A DNA stretch of 64,000 nt, from NCBI RefSeq assembly GCF_916618915.1, contig NZ_CAKAKE010000001.1, positions 1,116,001 to 1,180,000 of the forward strand, in the 5' to 3' direction. Shown here in pieces: positions 28,660 through 38,629 of this stretch. Within the stretch, counting starts at the first letter, position 1; the number at the start of each line of letters is the position of its first letter. The notes beneath the pieces were generated by a model, which worked only from the letters and a program-made list of their open reading frames with translations, was not told the DNA's origin and ran no database searches. A program made the translations under genes and the position numbers. Source of the stretch: Stenotrophomonas sp. Marseille-Q4652 (GTDB lineage Bacteria > Pseudomonadota > Gammaproteobacteria > Xanthomonadales > Xanthomonadaceae).

Positions 28660-29607
28660 ATGCACCACGCCACTTTCCTGCCCGGGCTGATCCGTCGGCT
28701 GCGCCCGCTCGCGCTGGCCGCCGTACTGCTTGGCGGGGTGATGCCGATCCAGGCTGGCAATGGTGAGCCCGCGGCCTGGAAGCCCACCACGCCGGCGCTG
28801 GACCGCAGCGAACGCGCACGCCTGGAAGCCGGCCTTGCCGCGCTGGCGCCGCAACGCCCCGGCCTGACGGACATGTATGTACTGGGCGTGGCCGGCGACG
28901 CCGCCGAGGACGTGTTCCGCAACGAAGTCGCCTACCTGCAGGACCTGTTCGGCCAGCGCATGGGCAGCCGTGGCCGCACGCTCGCACTGGTCAACCATCC
29001 CGAACGTACGGGCACGGCCGCCATCGCCACCTGGGAAAGCCTGGGCGAGGCGCTGGACGCACTGGGCCGCACGCTCGACCCCGACGAGGACGTGCTGTTC
29101 CTGTACATGACCAGCCACGGGCTGGAGGACAGCAGCTTCTACCTGCAGACCGCACCCGGCCAGGAAGACGTGATCACGCCGGAGGACCTGGCACAGCTGC
29201 TGGATGAAGCCGACATCGGCAACACGGTGATCGTGGTCTCGGCCTGTTATTCGGGCGGCTTCGTGCCGGTGCTGGCCTCGCCGCAACGGTTGGTGATCAC
29301 CGCCGCGCGCCACGATCGTCCATCGTTTGGTTGCGGCAATACCGACAGCGCGACCTGGTTCGGTCGCGCGTTCCTGGTCGAGGCGCTCAACCAGACCGCG
29401 GATTTCGTCGCCGCCTTCGAGCAGGCACGCAGCGAGGTCGCCCGCCGCGAGCAGGAACAGGGCGAGCTGCCTTCAGAGCCGCAGATCCATGCCGGTGAGG
29501 ACATCCTGCCGGTGCTGGCGCGGTGGCGCTCGACCCTGGCCGGGACGCCGCCGCTGCCCTACCCGTTCGAGCAAGTCCCGCCCGACGCTGCCGCCGCTCC
29601 GCCCTAG
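28660..29607 (+). CDS. exported C13-like cysteine peptidase
   Basis: 315 residues from ATG 28660. N-terminal signal sequence (LIRRLRPLALAAVLLGGVMP). Caspase/legumain-like fold: catalytic His in YMTSHGLED and catalytic Cys in VSACYSGGF, the pattern of the bacterial C13 family. The function in bacteria is not established. The IS481 element sits just 49 bases upstream, so the native promoter has probably been displaced. It overlaps the convergent hybrid kinase gene by 4 bases. Confidence 0.82.
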   Translation: MHHATFLPGLIRRLRPLALAAVLLGGVMPIQAGNGEPAAWKPTTPALDRSERARLEAGLAALAPQRPGLTDMYVLGVAGDAAEDVFRNEVAYLQDLFGQRMGSRGRTLALVNHPERTGTAAIATWESLGEALDALGRTLDPDEDVLFLYMTSHGLEDSSFYLQTAPGQEDVITPEDLAQLLDEADIGNTVIVVSACYSGGFVPVLASPQRLVITAARHDRPSFGCGNTDSATWFGRAFLVEALNQTADFVAAFEQARSEVARREQEQGELPSEPQIHAGEDILPVLARWRSTLAGTPPLPYPFEQVPPDAAAAPP

Positions 29608-31547
29608 CCGGCGCGTACTGGCTGGCGCCGGTCCAGGCTCTGGCGTACCGCGCGCAGCAGTTCGTTGAGGCTGAACGGCTTGGGCAGCATTTCCATGCCT
29701 TCGGCGAGGAACTCCTGACGGTTCTGCGCGTTCTCGGCGTAGCCGGTTATGAACAGCACCGGCATCTCGGGACGGCACTCGCGGATGCTGTCTGCCAGTT
29801 GCCGGCCGTTCATGCCGGGCAGGCCAACGTCGGTGAGCAGCAGGTCGAAATCACGTTCGCCGGCCGCATCCAGCGCGGCCGTGCCCTCGGAACAGGTGAA
29901 CACGTCATAGCCGGCCTCGACCAGTACTTCCTGGGCCATGGCGCGGACCATCTCGTTGTCGTCGACCAGCAGGATGCTCTCGGCGCCGCCCTCGGCGACT
30001 TCCTCTTCCGGCTCGGGCTCCGCTTGCACGGCCTCGCCACGCGGCAGCAGCAGCTCGACCGTGGTGCCGTCCCCGACCGCACTGCGGATGCGCGCGGCGC
30101 CACCGCTCTGGCGGGCAAAGCCGTAGGTCATCGACAGGCCCAGGCCGGTACCCTCGCCAATCGGCTTGGTGGTGAAGAACGGCTCGAAGACCTTGTCGAC
30201 GATGTCGGGCGGGATGCCCGGGCCATCGTCGCTGACCGACAACAGCACGTAATCGCCCGCGGCCACGTCACTGCCGCCTCCCACCGTCGCCGGACGCGCA
30301 GAAATGGTAATGCGGCCGACCCCCTTCATCGCGTCGCGCGCATTGAGCACGAGGTTCAGCACCACGTTTTCCAGCTGGTTGGCATCGGCCACCACCACCA
30401 GCCCCTCGCGCGGCATGTCGAACTCCAGCGCGATGTTCTCGCCGATGGTTCGGCCCAGCAGGTCGCTGAGCGAGGTGATCTGGGCACCGACGTCAAAGGC
30501 AGTGGTATCCAGCGACTGCTTGCGGGCGAAGGCGAGCATGCGCTGGGTCAGCGCCGCGGCGCGGTAGGCCGAGGTGGCCGCCATCTCGGCATAGCGCGGG
30601 ACGCGCTCGACGTTGCCGCTGCTCACCGCCACGCTGATCATGTCCAGCGCGCCGATGATGCCGGTCAACATGTTGTTGAAATCGTGGGCGATGCCGCCGG
30701 TGAGCTTGCCCAGCGCATCCATCTTCATCGCCTGCTGCAGCTCGGCCTCGGTGCGCTCGCGCTCGGCGATCTGTACCGCCAGCTCGGAGGTGGCCGAATC
30801 CAGCTGCTGCCTGTGCTCGCGCTCGCGCGCGTGCTGTTCGGTCTGGTCCTCGACGTAGAGCAGGCCCACGCCACGCTCCTTGTACGGGGTGACGCGCCAT
30901 TCGGTGATGCGCTCGCCGTTGGTGGTCTGCAACGAGAACATGCCGTTCCAGCTCCGGTCCTCGCGCAGCGCTTGCTGCAGCTCGACGGTGGACTGCTGAC
31001 CGAACAGCTCGCGCAGCGTGGTCACGCCGGCGACGGACATCAGCTTGCGGAACGCCGGGTTGGCGTCGCGCACTTCCAGGTTCTCGGACACCGCGGCGAT
31101 TGGCGCGCTGATGTTCTCGAAGATCTCGCGGAAGCGCGCTTCGTGGGTATGCAGTGCTTCCTCAGCCTTGCGCACGCGCAACAGGGTGCGCAGCGTGGCC
31201 AGCAGCACGTCATGGTCTACCGGATGGATCAGGTAGGCGTCGGCGCCGGCATTGAGGCCGGTGATCATGTCACCGGTGGCAATGGAAGCGGCCGAAACAT
31301 GCACCACCGGCAGCAGGCTGGTACGCGGGGACTCGCGCAGCTTGCGCACCAGGTCAAAGCCGCTCATGTCCGGCAGGTTGACGTCCAGGATAAGGGCGTC
31401 GTAGGCCTCGGTGGACAGGCGCTCCAGGCCCTCGCCGCCGGTGCCGGCCTCGTCTACCTGGAAACCATGGTGTTCCAGCACGCGGCGCACCGAGTAGCGG
31501 GTGGCGACATTGTCGTCCACCACCAGGATGCGACTAACTTCGGTCAT
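29604..31547 (-). CDS. hybrid sensor kinase: REC-PAS-HisKA-HATPase-REC
   Basis: 647 residues, soluble. An N-terminal receiver (ILVVDDN, phospho-acceptor Asp in [10 protein letters not shown], lysine replaced by His in the YLIHPVD loop), a PAS domain near 140-250, a histidine kinase ([11 protein letters not shown] as H-box, then [33 protein letters not shown]) and a C-terminal receiver ([28 protein letters not shown]). It is the last gene of the stressosome operon and overlaps the preceding kinase gene by 14 bases. It probably accepts and relays the stressosome signal, though no dedicated output regulator lies in the operon. Confidence 0.9.
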   Translation of the reverse strand: MTEVSRILVVDDNVATRYSVRRVLEHHGFQVDEAGTGGEGLERLSTEAYDALILDVNLPDMSGFDLVRKLRESPRTSLLPVVHVSAASIATGDMITGLNAGADAYLIHPVDHDVLLATLRTLLRVRKAEEALHTHEARFREIFENISAPIAAVSENLEVRDANPAFRKLMSVAGVTTLRELFGQQSTVELQQALREDRSWNGMFSLQTTNGERITEWRVTPYKERGVGLLYVEDQTEQHAREREHRQQLDSATSELAVQIAERERTEAELQQAMKMDALGKLTGGIAHDFNNMLTGIIGALDMISVAVSSGNVERVPRYAEMAATSAYRAAALTQRMLAFARKQSLDTTAFDVGAQITSLSDLLGRTIGENIALEFDMPREGLVVVADANQLENVVLNLVLNARDAMKGVGRITISARPATVGGGSDVAAGDYVLLSVSDDGPGIPPDIVDKVFEPFFTTKPIGEGTGLGLSMTYGFARQSGGAARIRSAVGDGTTVELLLPRGEAVQAEPEPEEEVAEGGAESILLVDDNEMVRAMAQEVLVEAGYDVFTCSEGTAALDAAGERDFDLLLTDVGLPGMNGRQLADSIRECRPEMPVLFITGYAENAQNRQEFLAEGMEMLPKPFSLNELLRAVRQSLDRRQPVRAG

Positions 31548-32397
31548 GCTCCGTCTCCGACTGCAACTTGATCGGCAGGGTCACGTGGAACTCCGACCCT
31601 TCCCCGACAACACTTTCCACCCCTACTTCCCCGCCCAGCAACTGGGCAAAACGCCGGCACAGCGCCAGGCCCAGTCCGGTCCCGCGCAGGCGCTTCTGGA
31701 GGGGCGAATCAACCTGGATGAAGTCCTCGAACAACGCGCCCAGCATGTGCTCGGGAATACCGATGCCGGTATCACGCACGCTGAAACGCACGTGGCCATC
31801 GCCTTCCGGACGCGCCGACACCCGCACATGGCCGCGCGGGGTGAACTTGAGCGCGTTGGAGATGAAGTTGCGCAGGATCTGCGCCAGCTTCTTGTCATCG
31901 GTGTACAGCATCGGCAGCGGGGGCGGATCCTCGAAGATCAGGTCCACGTTGCCGGCCCCCTCCACCAGCGGCCGGAACATGCCGCGCAGGGCCGAGAACA
32001 GGTCCATCAGGTCGAACCACCCCGGCGAGATCGAGATGCGGCCGGCCTCGATCTTGGCCAGGTCCAGCAGGTCGTCGACCATGTCGCGCAGCTCCATCGC
32101 GCCGGTACTGATGAAGCGCACCTGCTTGAGCTGTTCGTCATTGAGCTGGCCGTCCATGCCCTCTTCCAGCAGCCGGGTCATGCTCAGGATCGAGCCCAGC
32201 GGCGTACGGAACTCGTGGCTCATGTAGGACAGGAACCGGCTCTTGAGCTCGGAGACTTCCTTGAGCTGCTCTGCCTGCTGGTCAAGCTCGGCATACAGCG
32301 CCAGCACGCCCTGGTTGGTTTCCTCCAGCTCGGCGCGCAGCGCCTCGTTTTCCTCGCGCAACTGCTGCAGCTGCATGTCCGCGTCCAGCACGCTCAT
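31534..32397 (-). CDS. histidine kinase with N-terminal coiled coil
   Basis: 287 residues. An N-terminal coiled coil (residues 1-50) leads to HisKA with H-box FLSYMSHEFRTPLGSI and a HATPase domain (ILRNFISNALKFT, DTGIGIP, RGTGLGLAL). No sensor or membrane domain, so input must come from a partner, most simply the stressosome proteins encoded just upstream. Its start overlaps the phosphatase stop (ATGA). Confidence 0.9.
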   Translation of the reverse strand: MSVLDADMQLQQLREENEALRAELEETNQGVLALYAELDQQAEQLKEVSELKSRFLSYMSHEFRTPLGSILSMTRLLEEGMDGQLNDEQLKQVRFISTGAMELRDMVDDLLDLAKIEAGRISISPGWFDLMDLFSALRGMFRPLVEGAGNVDLIFEDPPPLPMLYTDDKKLAQILRNFISNALKFTPRGHVRVSARPEGDGHVRFSVRDTGIGIPEHMLGALFEDFIQVDSPLQKRLRGTGLGLALCRRFAQLLGGEVGVESVVGEGSEFHVTLPIKLQSETEHDRS

Positions 32398-33404
32398 TGC
32401 AATCCTCCCAGTCGCACCACCAGGACCCCGGTATCATCCCTGCCCCTGTCGAAATCTCGATGAAGCACCGCCGCTACCACCGCCGGATGGCGGAAGAACA
32501 GGCCGTCGTACTGCTCCAGGTTCCATCGGGTCTGCAGGCCGTCGCTGTGCATCACCAGCAGCATCCCCGGCATCACCTGGGACAGGAACGGCTGCATGCG
32601 ACGGTACTGGCCGCCCACGATCCCCGGATGCGACACCATGCCACGGGAAGGCACGCCCGGGCCATGCACCGAGGCGGAAATGTTGCCGATGCCGGCAAAC
32701 TGCGCCGCTCCGGTGCCCAGCTCGCACGAGAACACCGCCACCGCACCACCGCGGGTACGCGACATGCGCGCATGGATGCGCTCGATCATTTCATTGGGTG
32801 GCAGCGGCCCAGCCTCGGCTGCCGCGGCCGTGCCCAGGTCGGCGGCCTCGCTGGCCAGCAGACCATGGCCAAGTCCATCGATCAGGGTAACTGTCAGGCG
32901 TCGATCCTGCCAGTCCAGGTGCCAACCATCGCCGCAGGCGCTTTCATAGCGCATCGGCACCCGCAGGCCGCCGTAGGCCAGGTCGTCACTGCCAGCGTGG
33001 TCGGGGTAGATACGGGACAGCACCACGGCGCCGGAAGCGTCGGACCAGGCGTCGAACACGGCGCTCTGGCGCTGGATCGCGCCGAGGCCCTGACCCTGGC
33101 TGCCAGCCGTGGAAAAGCCATCGGGAAGGCAGCGCGGCAGCGAGAAGCCAGGACCGCGGTCCACGCCACAGATCTCCACGCCCTGGCTGCTGCGGCCATG
33201 CACCAGCGACAGCATCACCCGCCCGCCCTGGCCATGGCGCAGCACGTTGGTGGCGATCTCGGTCGCCACCAGCGCCACGCGCCCCCCATCCACCTCATCG
33301 AACCCGGCCCGTACCGCGATCTGCGTGGCCTCGCGGCGCACCTGGCCAACCTGAGACGACTCTTCTACGGGGATGATGCGGGTGACCTGACCTGTAAAAC
33401 TCAT
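32394..33404 (-). CDS. HATPase plus SpoIIE-type phosphatase, stressosome RsbX-like
   Basis: 336 residues from ATG 33404, which overlaps the RsbT stop; ATG 33410 is an alternative. The N-terminal third is an anti-sigma-type HATPase domain (ATEIATNVLRHG; GQGLGAI) and the C-terminal half is a PP2C/SpoIIE phosphatase (DGLGHGLLASEAA, MHSDGL, RDDTGVLVV). In the Bacillus stressosome RsbX dephosphorylates RsbR and RsbS and resets the complex. The extra HATPase domain suggests a second role, perhaps binding a STAS partner. Confidence 0.82.
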   Translation of the reverse strand: MSFTGQVTRIIPVEESSQVGQVRREATQIAVRAGFDEVDGGRVALVATEIATNVLRHGQGGRVMLSLVHGRSSQGVEICGVDRGPGFSLPRCLPDGFSTAGSQGQGLGAIQRQSAVFDAWSDASGAVVLSRIYPDHAGSDDLAYGGLRVPMRYESACGDGWHLDWQDRRLTVTLIDGLGHGLLASEAADLGTAAAAEAGPLPPNEMIERIHARMSRTRGGAVAVFSCELGTGAAQFAGIGNISASVHGPGVPSRGMVSHPGIVGGQYRRMQPFLSQVMPGMLLVMHSDGLQTRWNLEQYDGLFFRHPAVVAAVLHRDFDRGRDDTGVLVVRLGGLQ

Positions 33405-33799
33405 GCCCATTTGGTGATCGTCACCCGGGTACCGCGTCCGGGCCCGCTATCGAGCTCGAATGCATCCACCAGACGCCGCGAGCCGGACAGGCCCAGGCCC
33501 ATGCCCTTGCCCGAGGTCCAGCCATCGGTGAGCGCCTGGTCGATGTCCGGAATGCCCGGCCCCTGGTCCACGAAATCCAGGCGCACGCCCTTGCGGATGC
33601 CGTCGATCACCACGTCCCACTGCATGTGGCCGCCGCCGCCATAGACGACGGTATTGCGGGCCAGCTCGCTGGCCGCGGTGATCAGCTTGGTCTGGTCGAC
33701 AAGGCGCAGGCCGCAGGCGGCGGCTACCTGACGCGCGGCCTGGCGTGCGAGGACCACGTCCTGCTCGGTACGGATGGGCAACTGGCCGGAAGGATTCAT
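33401..33799 (-). CDS. rsbT: RsbT-like serine/threonine kinase
   Basis: 132 residues. GHKL-type ATP-binding fold with ASELARNTVVYGGGG (N-box) and FVDQGPGIPD (G1), then SGKGMGLGLSGSRRLVD. In stressosomes RsbT is held by RsbR/RsbS, phosphorylates them on stress and is then released to act on a partner. It overlaps rsbS by 4 bases and the downstream phosphatase gene by 4 bases. Confidence 0.88.
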   Translation of the reverse strand: MNPSGQLPIRTEQDVVLARQAARQVAAACGLRLVDQTKLITAASELARNTVVYGGGGHMQWDVVIDGIRKGVRLDFVDQGPGIPDIDQALTDGWTSGKGMGLGLSGSRRLVDAFELDSGPGRGTRVTITKWA

Positions 33800-34161
33800 C
33801 GGCGGTCGTCGCCCATCTCGCGCAGCAGTTTCATGCCGCGCTCCACGTTCAACGCGGTGCTTACCCCGGTCAGGTTGAGGCCCAGCTCGACCAGGGTGAT
33901 CGCCACGGCCGGCTGCATGCCCACCACCACCGTGCGCGCATCCATGATCGCCGCCAGCGAGGAGATCGTGGCGATCATGCGGCCGATGAAGGAGTCGACG
34001 ATATCCAGCGCGGAGATCTCGATCAGCACGCCCCGCGCCGAGGTGGCACGGATGCGTTCGGTGAGGTCGTCCTGCACGGTCAGTGCAAGCTGGTCATGCA
34101 TGTCCACCTGGATCGTGACCAGGAGGATGTCGCCCATCTGCAGGATCGGAATCCGTTCCAT
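33796..34161 (-). CDS. rsbS: RsbS-like STAS protein of the stressosome
   Basis: 121 residues, a single STAS domain. The segment ALDIVDSFIGRMIA aligns with the B. subtilis RsbS phosphorylation site (serine of IDSFIAK), and GMQPAVAITLVELG matches GIQPAVAITLIELG. The serine is retained, so phosphorylation by the adjacent RsbT-like kinase is expected. Confidence 0.9.
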   Translation of the reverse strand: MERIPILQMGDILLVTIQVDMHDQLALTVQDDLTERIRATSARGVLIEISALDIVDSFIGRMIATISSLAAIMDARTVVVGMQPAVAITLVELGLNLTGVSTALNVERGMKLLREMGDDRR

Positions 34162-34162
34162 G

Positions 34163-35005
34163 TCAGTCCGCCTTGGAGACGGTCAGGCCGACGCGCTTGA
34201 GGGCCAGGGCCAGTGCATCGGCCAGGTTGGCCTTGGTGACGATGCCCTGCAGGTCCAGGCCCAGGTGGACGATGGTCTGCGCGATCTGCGGGCGCACGCC
34301 GCTGATGATTGCATCGGCGCCCATCAGGCGGATCGCGGTGACGGTCTTGAGCAGGTGCTGGGCAACCAGCGTATCCACGGTCGGCACGCCGGTGATGTCG
34401 ATGATCGCGATTTCCGAGCCGGTCTCGACGATCCGCTGCAGCAGCGATTCCATCACCAGCTGGGTACGCTGCGAATCCAGCGTGCCGATCATCGGCAGCG
34501 CCAGCACGCCGTCCCACAGTTTCACCACCGGGGTGGAGAGCTCGAGCATCTCCTCCTGCTGGCGCGCGATCACTTCCTCGCGCGACTTCTGGAAGGCCTT
34601 GACCGTATGCAGGCCCAGCATGTCCAGAAGCTCGGAAACGGTCCAGGTTTCGGAAGCCAGTTCCTGCGGCGAGTCCTTGTAGCCCTGCTGGACCAGGTCG
34701 AACAGCGGACGCTTGAGCGAGAAGATGAAGATCGCGGTCTCGGCCGAGTTGAAGCCCTTGAGTACGCGCTCGCGCGACAGGTCTTCCAGGAAACGGCGCA
34801 TCTCTTCCCAGCCACGTCCTTCGAACTGGGCGGCATCCGTGGCGCCCACGGCGCCAAGGAACAGGGTCCAGAAATCACGGACCTGGGCCTCCAGCGAGAC
34901 GCCGGAAGTGCTGTGGCCGGACTGGGCCAGCTGGGCTTTCCAAGCGTCGAGGATTTCCGCCTGACGGGCGGTGATGAGATCTACCGTGCGTTGTTTCAGT
35001 GCCAT
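34163..35005 (-). CDS. rsbR: RsbR-like stressosome sensor, RsbRD N-domain plus STAS
   Basis: 280 residues. The N-terminal half (1-150) is a helical RsbRD-type sensory domain and the C-terminal half a STAS domain. The two regulatory threonines are present, in TGVPTVDT and RPQIAQT, matching T171 and T205 of B. subtilis RsbR. First gene of the six-gene stressosome operon; only 1 base separates it from rsbS. What the N-domain senses is not evident: no haem-binding globin motif was seen. Confidence 0.9.
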   Translation of the reverse strand: MALKQRTVDLITARQAEILDAWKAQLAQSGHSTSGVSLEAQVRDFWTLFLGAVGATDAAQFEGRGWEEMRRFLEDLSRERVLKGFNSAETAIFIFSLKRPLFDLVQQGYKDSPQELASETWTVSELLDMLGLHTVKAFQKSREEVIARQQEEMLELSTPVVKLWDGVLALPMIGTLDSQRTQLVMESLLQRIVETGSEIAIIDITGVPTVDTLVAQHLLKTVTAIRLMGADAIISGVRPQIAQTIVHLGLDLQGIVTKANLADALALALKRVGLTVSKAD

Positions 35006-35062
35006 TGAATGGATCCCATGGAAAGAGCGGCCGGGGCCGCTGGAATGTGAACTGTGCGCCGA

Positions 35063-35083
35063 GGGTATATGAATTCCATACCC
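35063..35083. promoter_or_regulatory. inverted repeat upstream of rsbR
   Basis: GGGTAT and ATACCC flank a 9-base spacer containing GAATTC, 58 bases upstream of the rsbR start and in an AT-richer patch. A candidate operator for the stressosome operon. The rest of 35006-35209 shows no gene. Confidence 0.4.
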
Positions 35084-35209
35084 CCGTCAGCAATGTGTAG
35101 AAGAGGTGCGAAGGGAGCAGAAGCCACATGAAAATGGCGTGAAAGGCAATCACGCGATGAAGTGTTCAGCTCCTGCAGAAGTAGCGGCGGGTGCGAAGCC
35201 GCTGACTAC

Positions 35210-36058
35210 CTACGCGCGTTCCCACTCAAGAGTCAGCCGCACCCTCATCCGCTGACCCGGGTGCAGGACATCCGGGCCGAGGTTGTAGGCATCCGGCGGA
35301 CCGGTCTGTGGCTCCACACAGATGGCATGGGCGGTGCCGTCATAGACCACCCAGTGGGTGCAATCCGAGATCATGCGCAGCAGATAGCCATCGCGCTCCA
35401 GGGCGGCGCCGTCGTGGCTGATGAAGCAGTCATCCCACGGCCGGGGGGCCGGGGCCACGGTCGGCCGCAGCGCAATGCCCTCGGCATCACGCGGATACAT
35501 CGCGCCTGGAGAAAACTGCAGCCGGGCCGGCTTGCGGAACCAGGGATGCCAACCCAGCACCACGGGCATGGACACGTGGCCGGCCTGTATCTCCAGCGTG
35601 AGGTGCAGGGACGAGTCCGCCAGCACGATCCGTTGCCGGGCGACGCCGCCAAAGGGCCAGCGGCTGTCGCATGGCAGCGGCAGCAGCAGCTCCGCACTGT
35701 CCTGCGTGCAGGACACCACCTGCCACGGCAGGACGAAGCCAATGCCGTGGATGGCGTGCCCGCCCAGGTTGGGCGGCAGCTGGTAACGGGTGCCAGCGAC
35801 GTCAAAACGGCCGGCGCGTACCCGCCCTGCCCACGGCACCATCGGATAGCAGCCCCAGGCGATCGCGCCCGGCCAGCCGTCATCCGGGCCGACCAGCCAC
35901 TTCTGTCCATCCACGCGGATCTGGGCAATGCGACCGCCAGTCTCGGGCGCAAGCTCGACCTCGAGCGCGCCACGCCGCAGGCGCAGCGTCCTGCCCGGCG
36001 GCAGCGGCGCCAGTGCGGCATCCTGCGGGAGTACGTGCTCAGCCACCGTAAGGGTCAA
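35210..36058 (-). CDS. aldose 1-epimerase family protein
   Basis: 282 residues. Galactose mutarotase-like fold: GGRIAQIRVDG, PMVPWAGRVRAGRF, HAIHGIGF (catalytic His) and LGWHPWF (second His), with a glutamate in CVEPQTGPPDAYN serving as base. It interconverts sugar anomers. It overlaps the end of the GH43 gene by 20 bases and is the last gene of the glycoside operon, so it likely acts on the released pentose or hexose. Confidence 0.88.
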   Translation of the reverse strand: MTLTVAEHVLPQDAALAPLPPGRTLRLRRGALEVELAPETGGRIAQIRVDGQKWLVGPDDGWPGAIAWGCYPMVPWAGRVRAGRFDVAGTRYQLPPNLGGHAIHGIGFVLPWQVVSCTQDSAELLLPLPCDSRWPFGGVARQRIVLADSSLHLTLEIQAGHVSMPVVLGWHPWFRKPARLQFSPGAMYPRDAEGIALRPTVAPAPRPWDDCFISHDGAALERDGYLLRMISDCTHWVVYDGTAHAICVEPQTGPPDAYNLGPDVLHPGQRMRVRLTLEWERA

Positions 36059-37076
36059 TGGTGCGGATGCTGCCGTCGGCCTCGTGGTGCAGCTCGGTGC
36101 ACTTGATCGAACGCAGGTGGGTGGCCCCGCCCGACTGCAGGCTGTCGTGATAGAACAGGTACCAGCGCCCGTCGACCTCGCAGATCGAATGGTGCGTGGT
36201 CCAGCCCACCACCGGCTTGAGGATCACGCCCCCGTAGGTGAACGGCCCGTACGGGTTGTCGCCCACCGCGTAACACAGCAGGTGGGTGTCGCCGGTGGAA
36301 TACGAGAAGTAGTAGCGGCCACCGTGACGGTGCAGCCACGGCCCCTCGAAGTAGCGCCGCGCGTGGTCACCGGCACGCAAGGGCTGGCCCTGCTCGTCCA
36401 GGATCACCACCGCGCGGGTCGGCTCGGCGAGTGCGGTCATCCCGGCATCGAGCCGGGCCACGCGCGCGCCGAGCGCCGGCTCGTCGTCGCCGGGTTCGGC
36501 ATGGGTGGCGGCATGGACATTGTCTCGGTAGTGCTGCAGTTGCCCGCCCCAGATCCCACCGAAGTACAGGTAGTGCGCGCCGTCCGCGTCCTCGAATACC
36601 GCCGGGTCGATCGAATAGGTGCCGGCGATGGGCTCGGGTTCGGCAACGAACGGGCCCTCGGGGCGATCGCCGCTGGCCACGCCGATGCGGAACAGACCGT
36701 CCGCGCACTTGGCCGGAAAGTACAGGTAGTAACGGCCGTCGCGCCGCGCCGCATCCGGTGCCCACATCTGTTGCGCGGCCCACGGTACGTCGCGCAGGTG
36801 CAGGGCCAGGCCACAGTCGGTGGCCGGACCGTCCGGCGAATCCAGGCGCAGGACGTGTTAGTCCTCCATCACGAAGTGCCCACCGTCATCATCGAACGCC
36901 GTGCCCCCATCGATGTCGTGCGAGCAGTAGATGTAGAGCCGCCCGTCGAACACGTGCGCGGAGGGATCGGCGGTGTAGATCGAGGTCAGCAGCGGCCTGG
37001 AGATGGCGCACGCGGCAAGGCGCTGCAGTTGCTCGTCCTGCAGCGACGGCCCCTGGTTGATCATGTGGTCGGTCAT
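36039..37076 (-). pseudogene. GH43 family glycoside hydrolase, interrupted by an in-frame stop
   Basis: From ATG 37076 the frame runs 72 codons (SIYTADPSAHVFDGRLYIYC, with the catalytic base Asp in ADPSAH) to a TAA at 36858-36860, then continues in the same frame: HVLRLDSPDG, WAAQQMWAPDA, SIDPAVFED and EGPWLH (catalytic acid Glu), ending at 36039. The context MED-stop-HVLRLDS matches MEDYHVL in related enzymes, so TAC has become TAA. The intact enzyme would be about 345 residues, an arabinofuranosidase/xylosidase type. An internal re-start at ATG 36767 would lack the catalytic base. It overlaps the upstream symporter by 4 bases (ATGA). Confidence 0.85.
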
Positions 37077-38629
37077 GGCCGTGCCTCCTGCTGCGACACT
37101 GACGCGCCGCGCCGGCGCTGGTTGAGCTCGCGCTCGATGCGGACCTCCAGGCGGTGGTCGATCTCGTAGGCGAACAGCAGGCCCACCGCGACCAGGAAGG
37201 GAATCGAGCGGTACACGCTCACGGTCATGCGGATGCCGTCGACCGCCACCTGTGGCTGCGTGGACGCGCCAGCCTGGTAGCCGTAATGGGCGAGGATGCC
37301 GGCGACCAGCGCGCCACCGACACTCAGGCCGATCTTCAGGCCGCACAGCATCGCCGAGAAGATGATGGCCGTGGCACGGCGGTGGTTCTTCCACTCCGAG
37401 TAGTCGGCCACGTCGGCGATCATCGCCCACAGCAGCGGGATGGTGATGCCGTAGCAGAAGCCGTGGGCCATGAAGGCCAGGAACACCGGCACGATGGCGG
37501 TCGGCGCGAACAGGTAGAACGCCAGCAGGAACACCGTGGGGACCAGCAGCGCGGCGCCGAACACATCGCGCTTGCCGAAGCGCTGGGCCAGCCGGCGCGA
37601 GAAACCGATGCCGATGATCATGCAGATGATGCCGCTGCCATTGAACAGCCTGACGGCCGAGGTGGCCGGATCTTCCGGCCACTGGAAGCCAGCCAGTCCG
37701 ACGCGGGTCAAACCGGCGTTGAGCGCGGCGATCACGCCGTTGAAGCCGGAGTCCCGCAGGAAGCCGGCCAGCGCCGCTTCGTCGAGGTAGTACTGGAAGT
37801 AGTAGATGTAGGTGCCGCCCTTGAGCGCCAGGGTGACGAACACCAGCACGGTCAGCGCCAGCATCAGCTGCCAGGGTCGGTTGCGGGCCAGGTCGGAGAG
37901 GTCCTGCATGACCCCGCCGGACTGTTCGACCGTGGGCACCACGCGCTCGCGGGTGGTGGTGAAAGTGATCAGGAAGAACACGGTGCCGACGATGGCGAAC
38001 ACCGTCATCACGTTCTCGAAGCCGCGCACGCGGTCGCCATCGCCCAGTATCAGCACCAACGGCATCAGCAGCACCTGGATGATGAACTGGGCGATCATCA
38101 CCGCCACGAAGCGGTAGGCCGACAGTCTGTTGCGCTGGTCCATGCTGCCGGTGAGCACGCCGCTCAGCGCCGAATACGGCAGGTTGTTGGCCGCATACAC
38201 CATCACCAGCAGGCTGTAGGTGGTCAGCGCGTAGATCACCTTGCCGCGCTCGCCCAGGTCAGGGGTGCTGAAGGCCAGCAGCGACAGCACGCCGAACGGC
38301 ACCGCCGTCCACAGGATCCACGGTCGGAACTTGCCCCAGCGGCTGCGGGTGCGGTCGGCGAGCACGCCAATGACCGGGGTGAACACGAGGGCGGCGCACA
38401 GGCCGACCACAAAGATGATCGTCGCCGCCGGCAGCCGGTAGACATCGGTATAGAAGAACGCCAGATAGGTGATCAGCGTCTGGAAGATCAGGTTCGCGGC
38501 CAGGTCACCGAGGCTGTAACCCAGCTTCTCGCTGACGGAAAGGCGCTGCTCGGTGCCGGACATCGGGACTTCCCCTTCGGTGGCGTTTGCACGCGGCCAC
38601 GGGGCCGGTGCGGTCGTCGTTTCGCTCAT
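37073..38629 (-). CDS. GPH-type sugar:cation symporter (MFS)
   Basis: 518 residues with 12 membrane segments. Glycoside-pentoside-hexuronide family features: EKLGYSLGDLAANLIFQ at the start, GVLADRTRSRWGKFRPW in the first cytoplasmic loop, and MIADVADYSEWKNHRRATA in the later loop. It imports small glycosides with Na+ or H+. Overlapping ATGA junctions with the GH3 and GH43 genes place it in one operon for xylo- or arabino-oligosaccharide use. It is intact although both hydrolases next to it are damaged. Confidence 0.9.
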   Translation of the reverse strand: MSETTTAPAPWPRANATEGEVPMSGTEQRLSVSEKLGYSLGDLAANLIFQTLITYLAFFYTDVYRLPAATIIFVVGLCAALVFTPVIGVLADRTRSRWGKFRPWILWTAVPFGVLSLLAFSTPDLGERGKVIYALTTYSLLVMVYAANNLPYSALSGVLTGSMDQRNRLSAYRFVAVMIAQFIIQVLLMPLVLILGDGDRVRGFENVMTVFAIVGTVFFLITFTTTRERVVPTVEQSGGVMQDLSDLARNRPWQLMLALTVLVFVTLALKGGTYIYYFQYYLDEAALAGFLRDSGFNGVIAALNAGLTRVGLAGFQWPEDPATSAVRLFNGSGIICMIIGIGFSRRLAQRFGKRDVFGAALLVPTVFLLAFYLFAPTAIVPVFLAFMAHGFCYGITIPLLWAMIADVADYSEWKNHRRATAIIFSAMLCGLKIGLSVGGALVAGILAHYGYQAGASTQPQVAVDGIRMTVSVYRSIPFLVAVGLLFAYEIDHRLEVRIERELNQRRRGASVSQQEARP

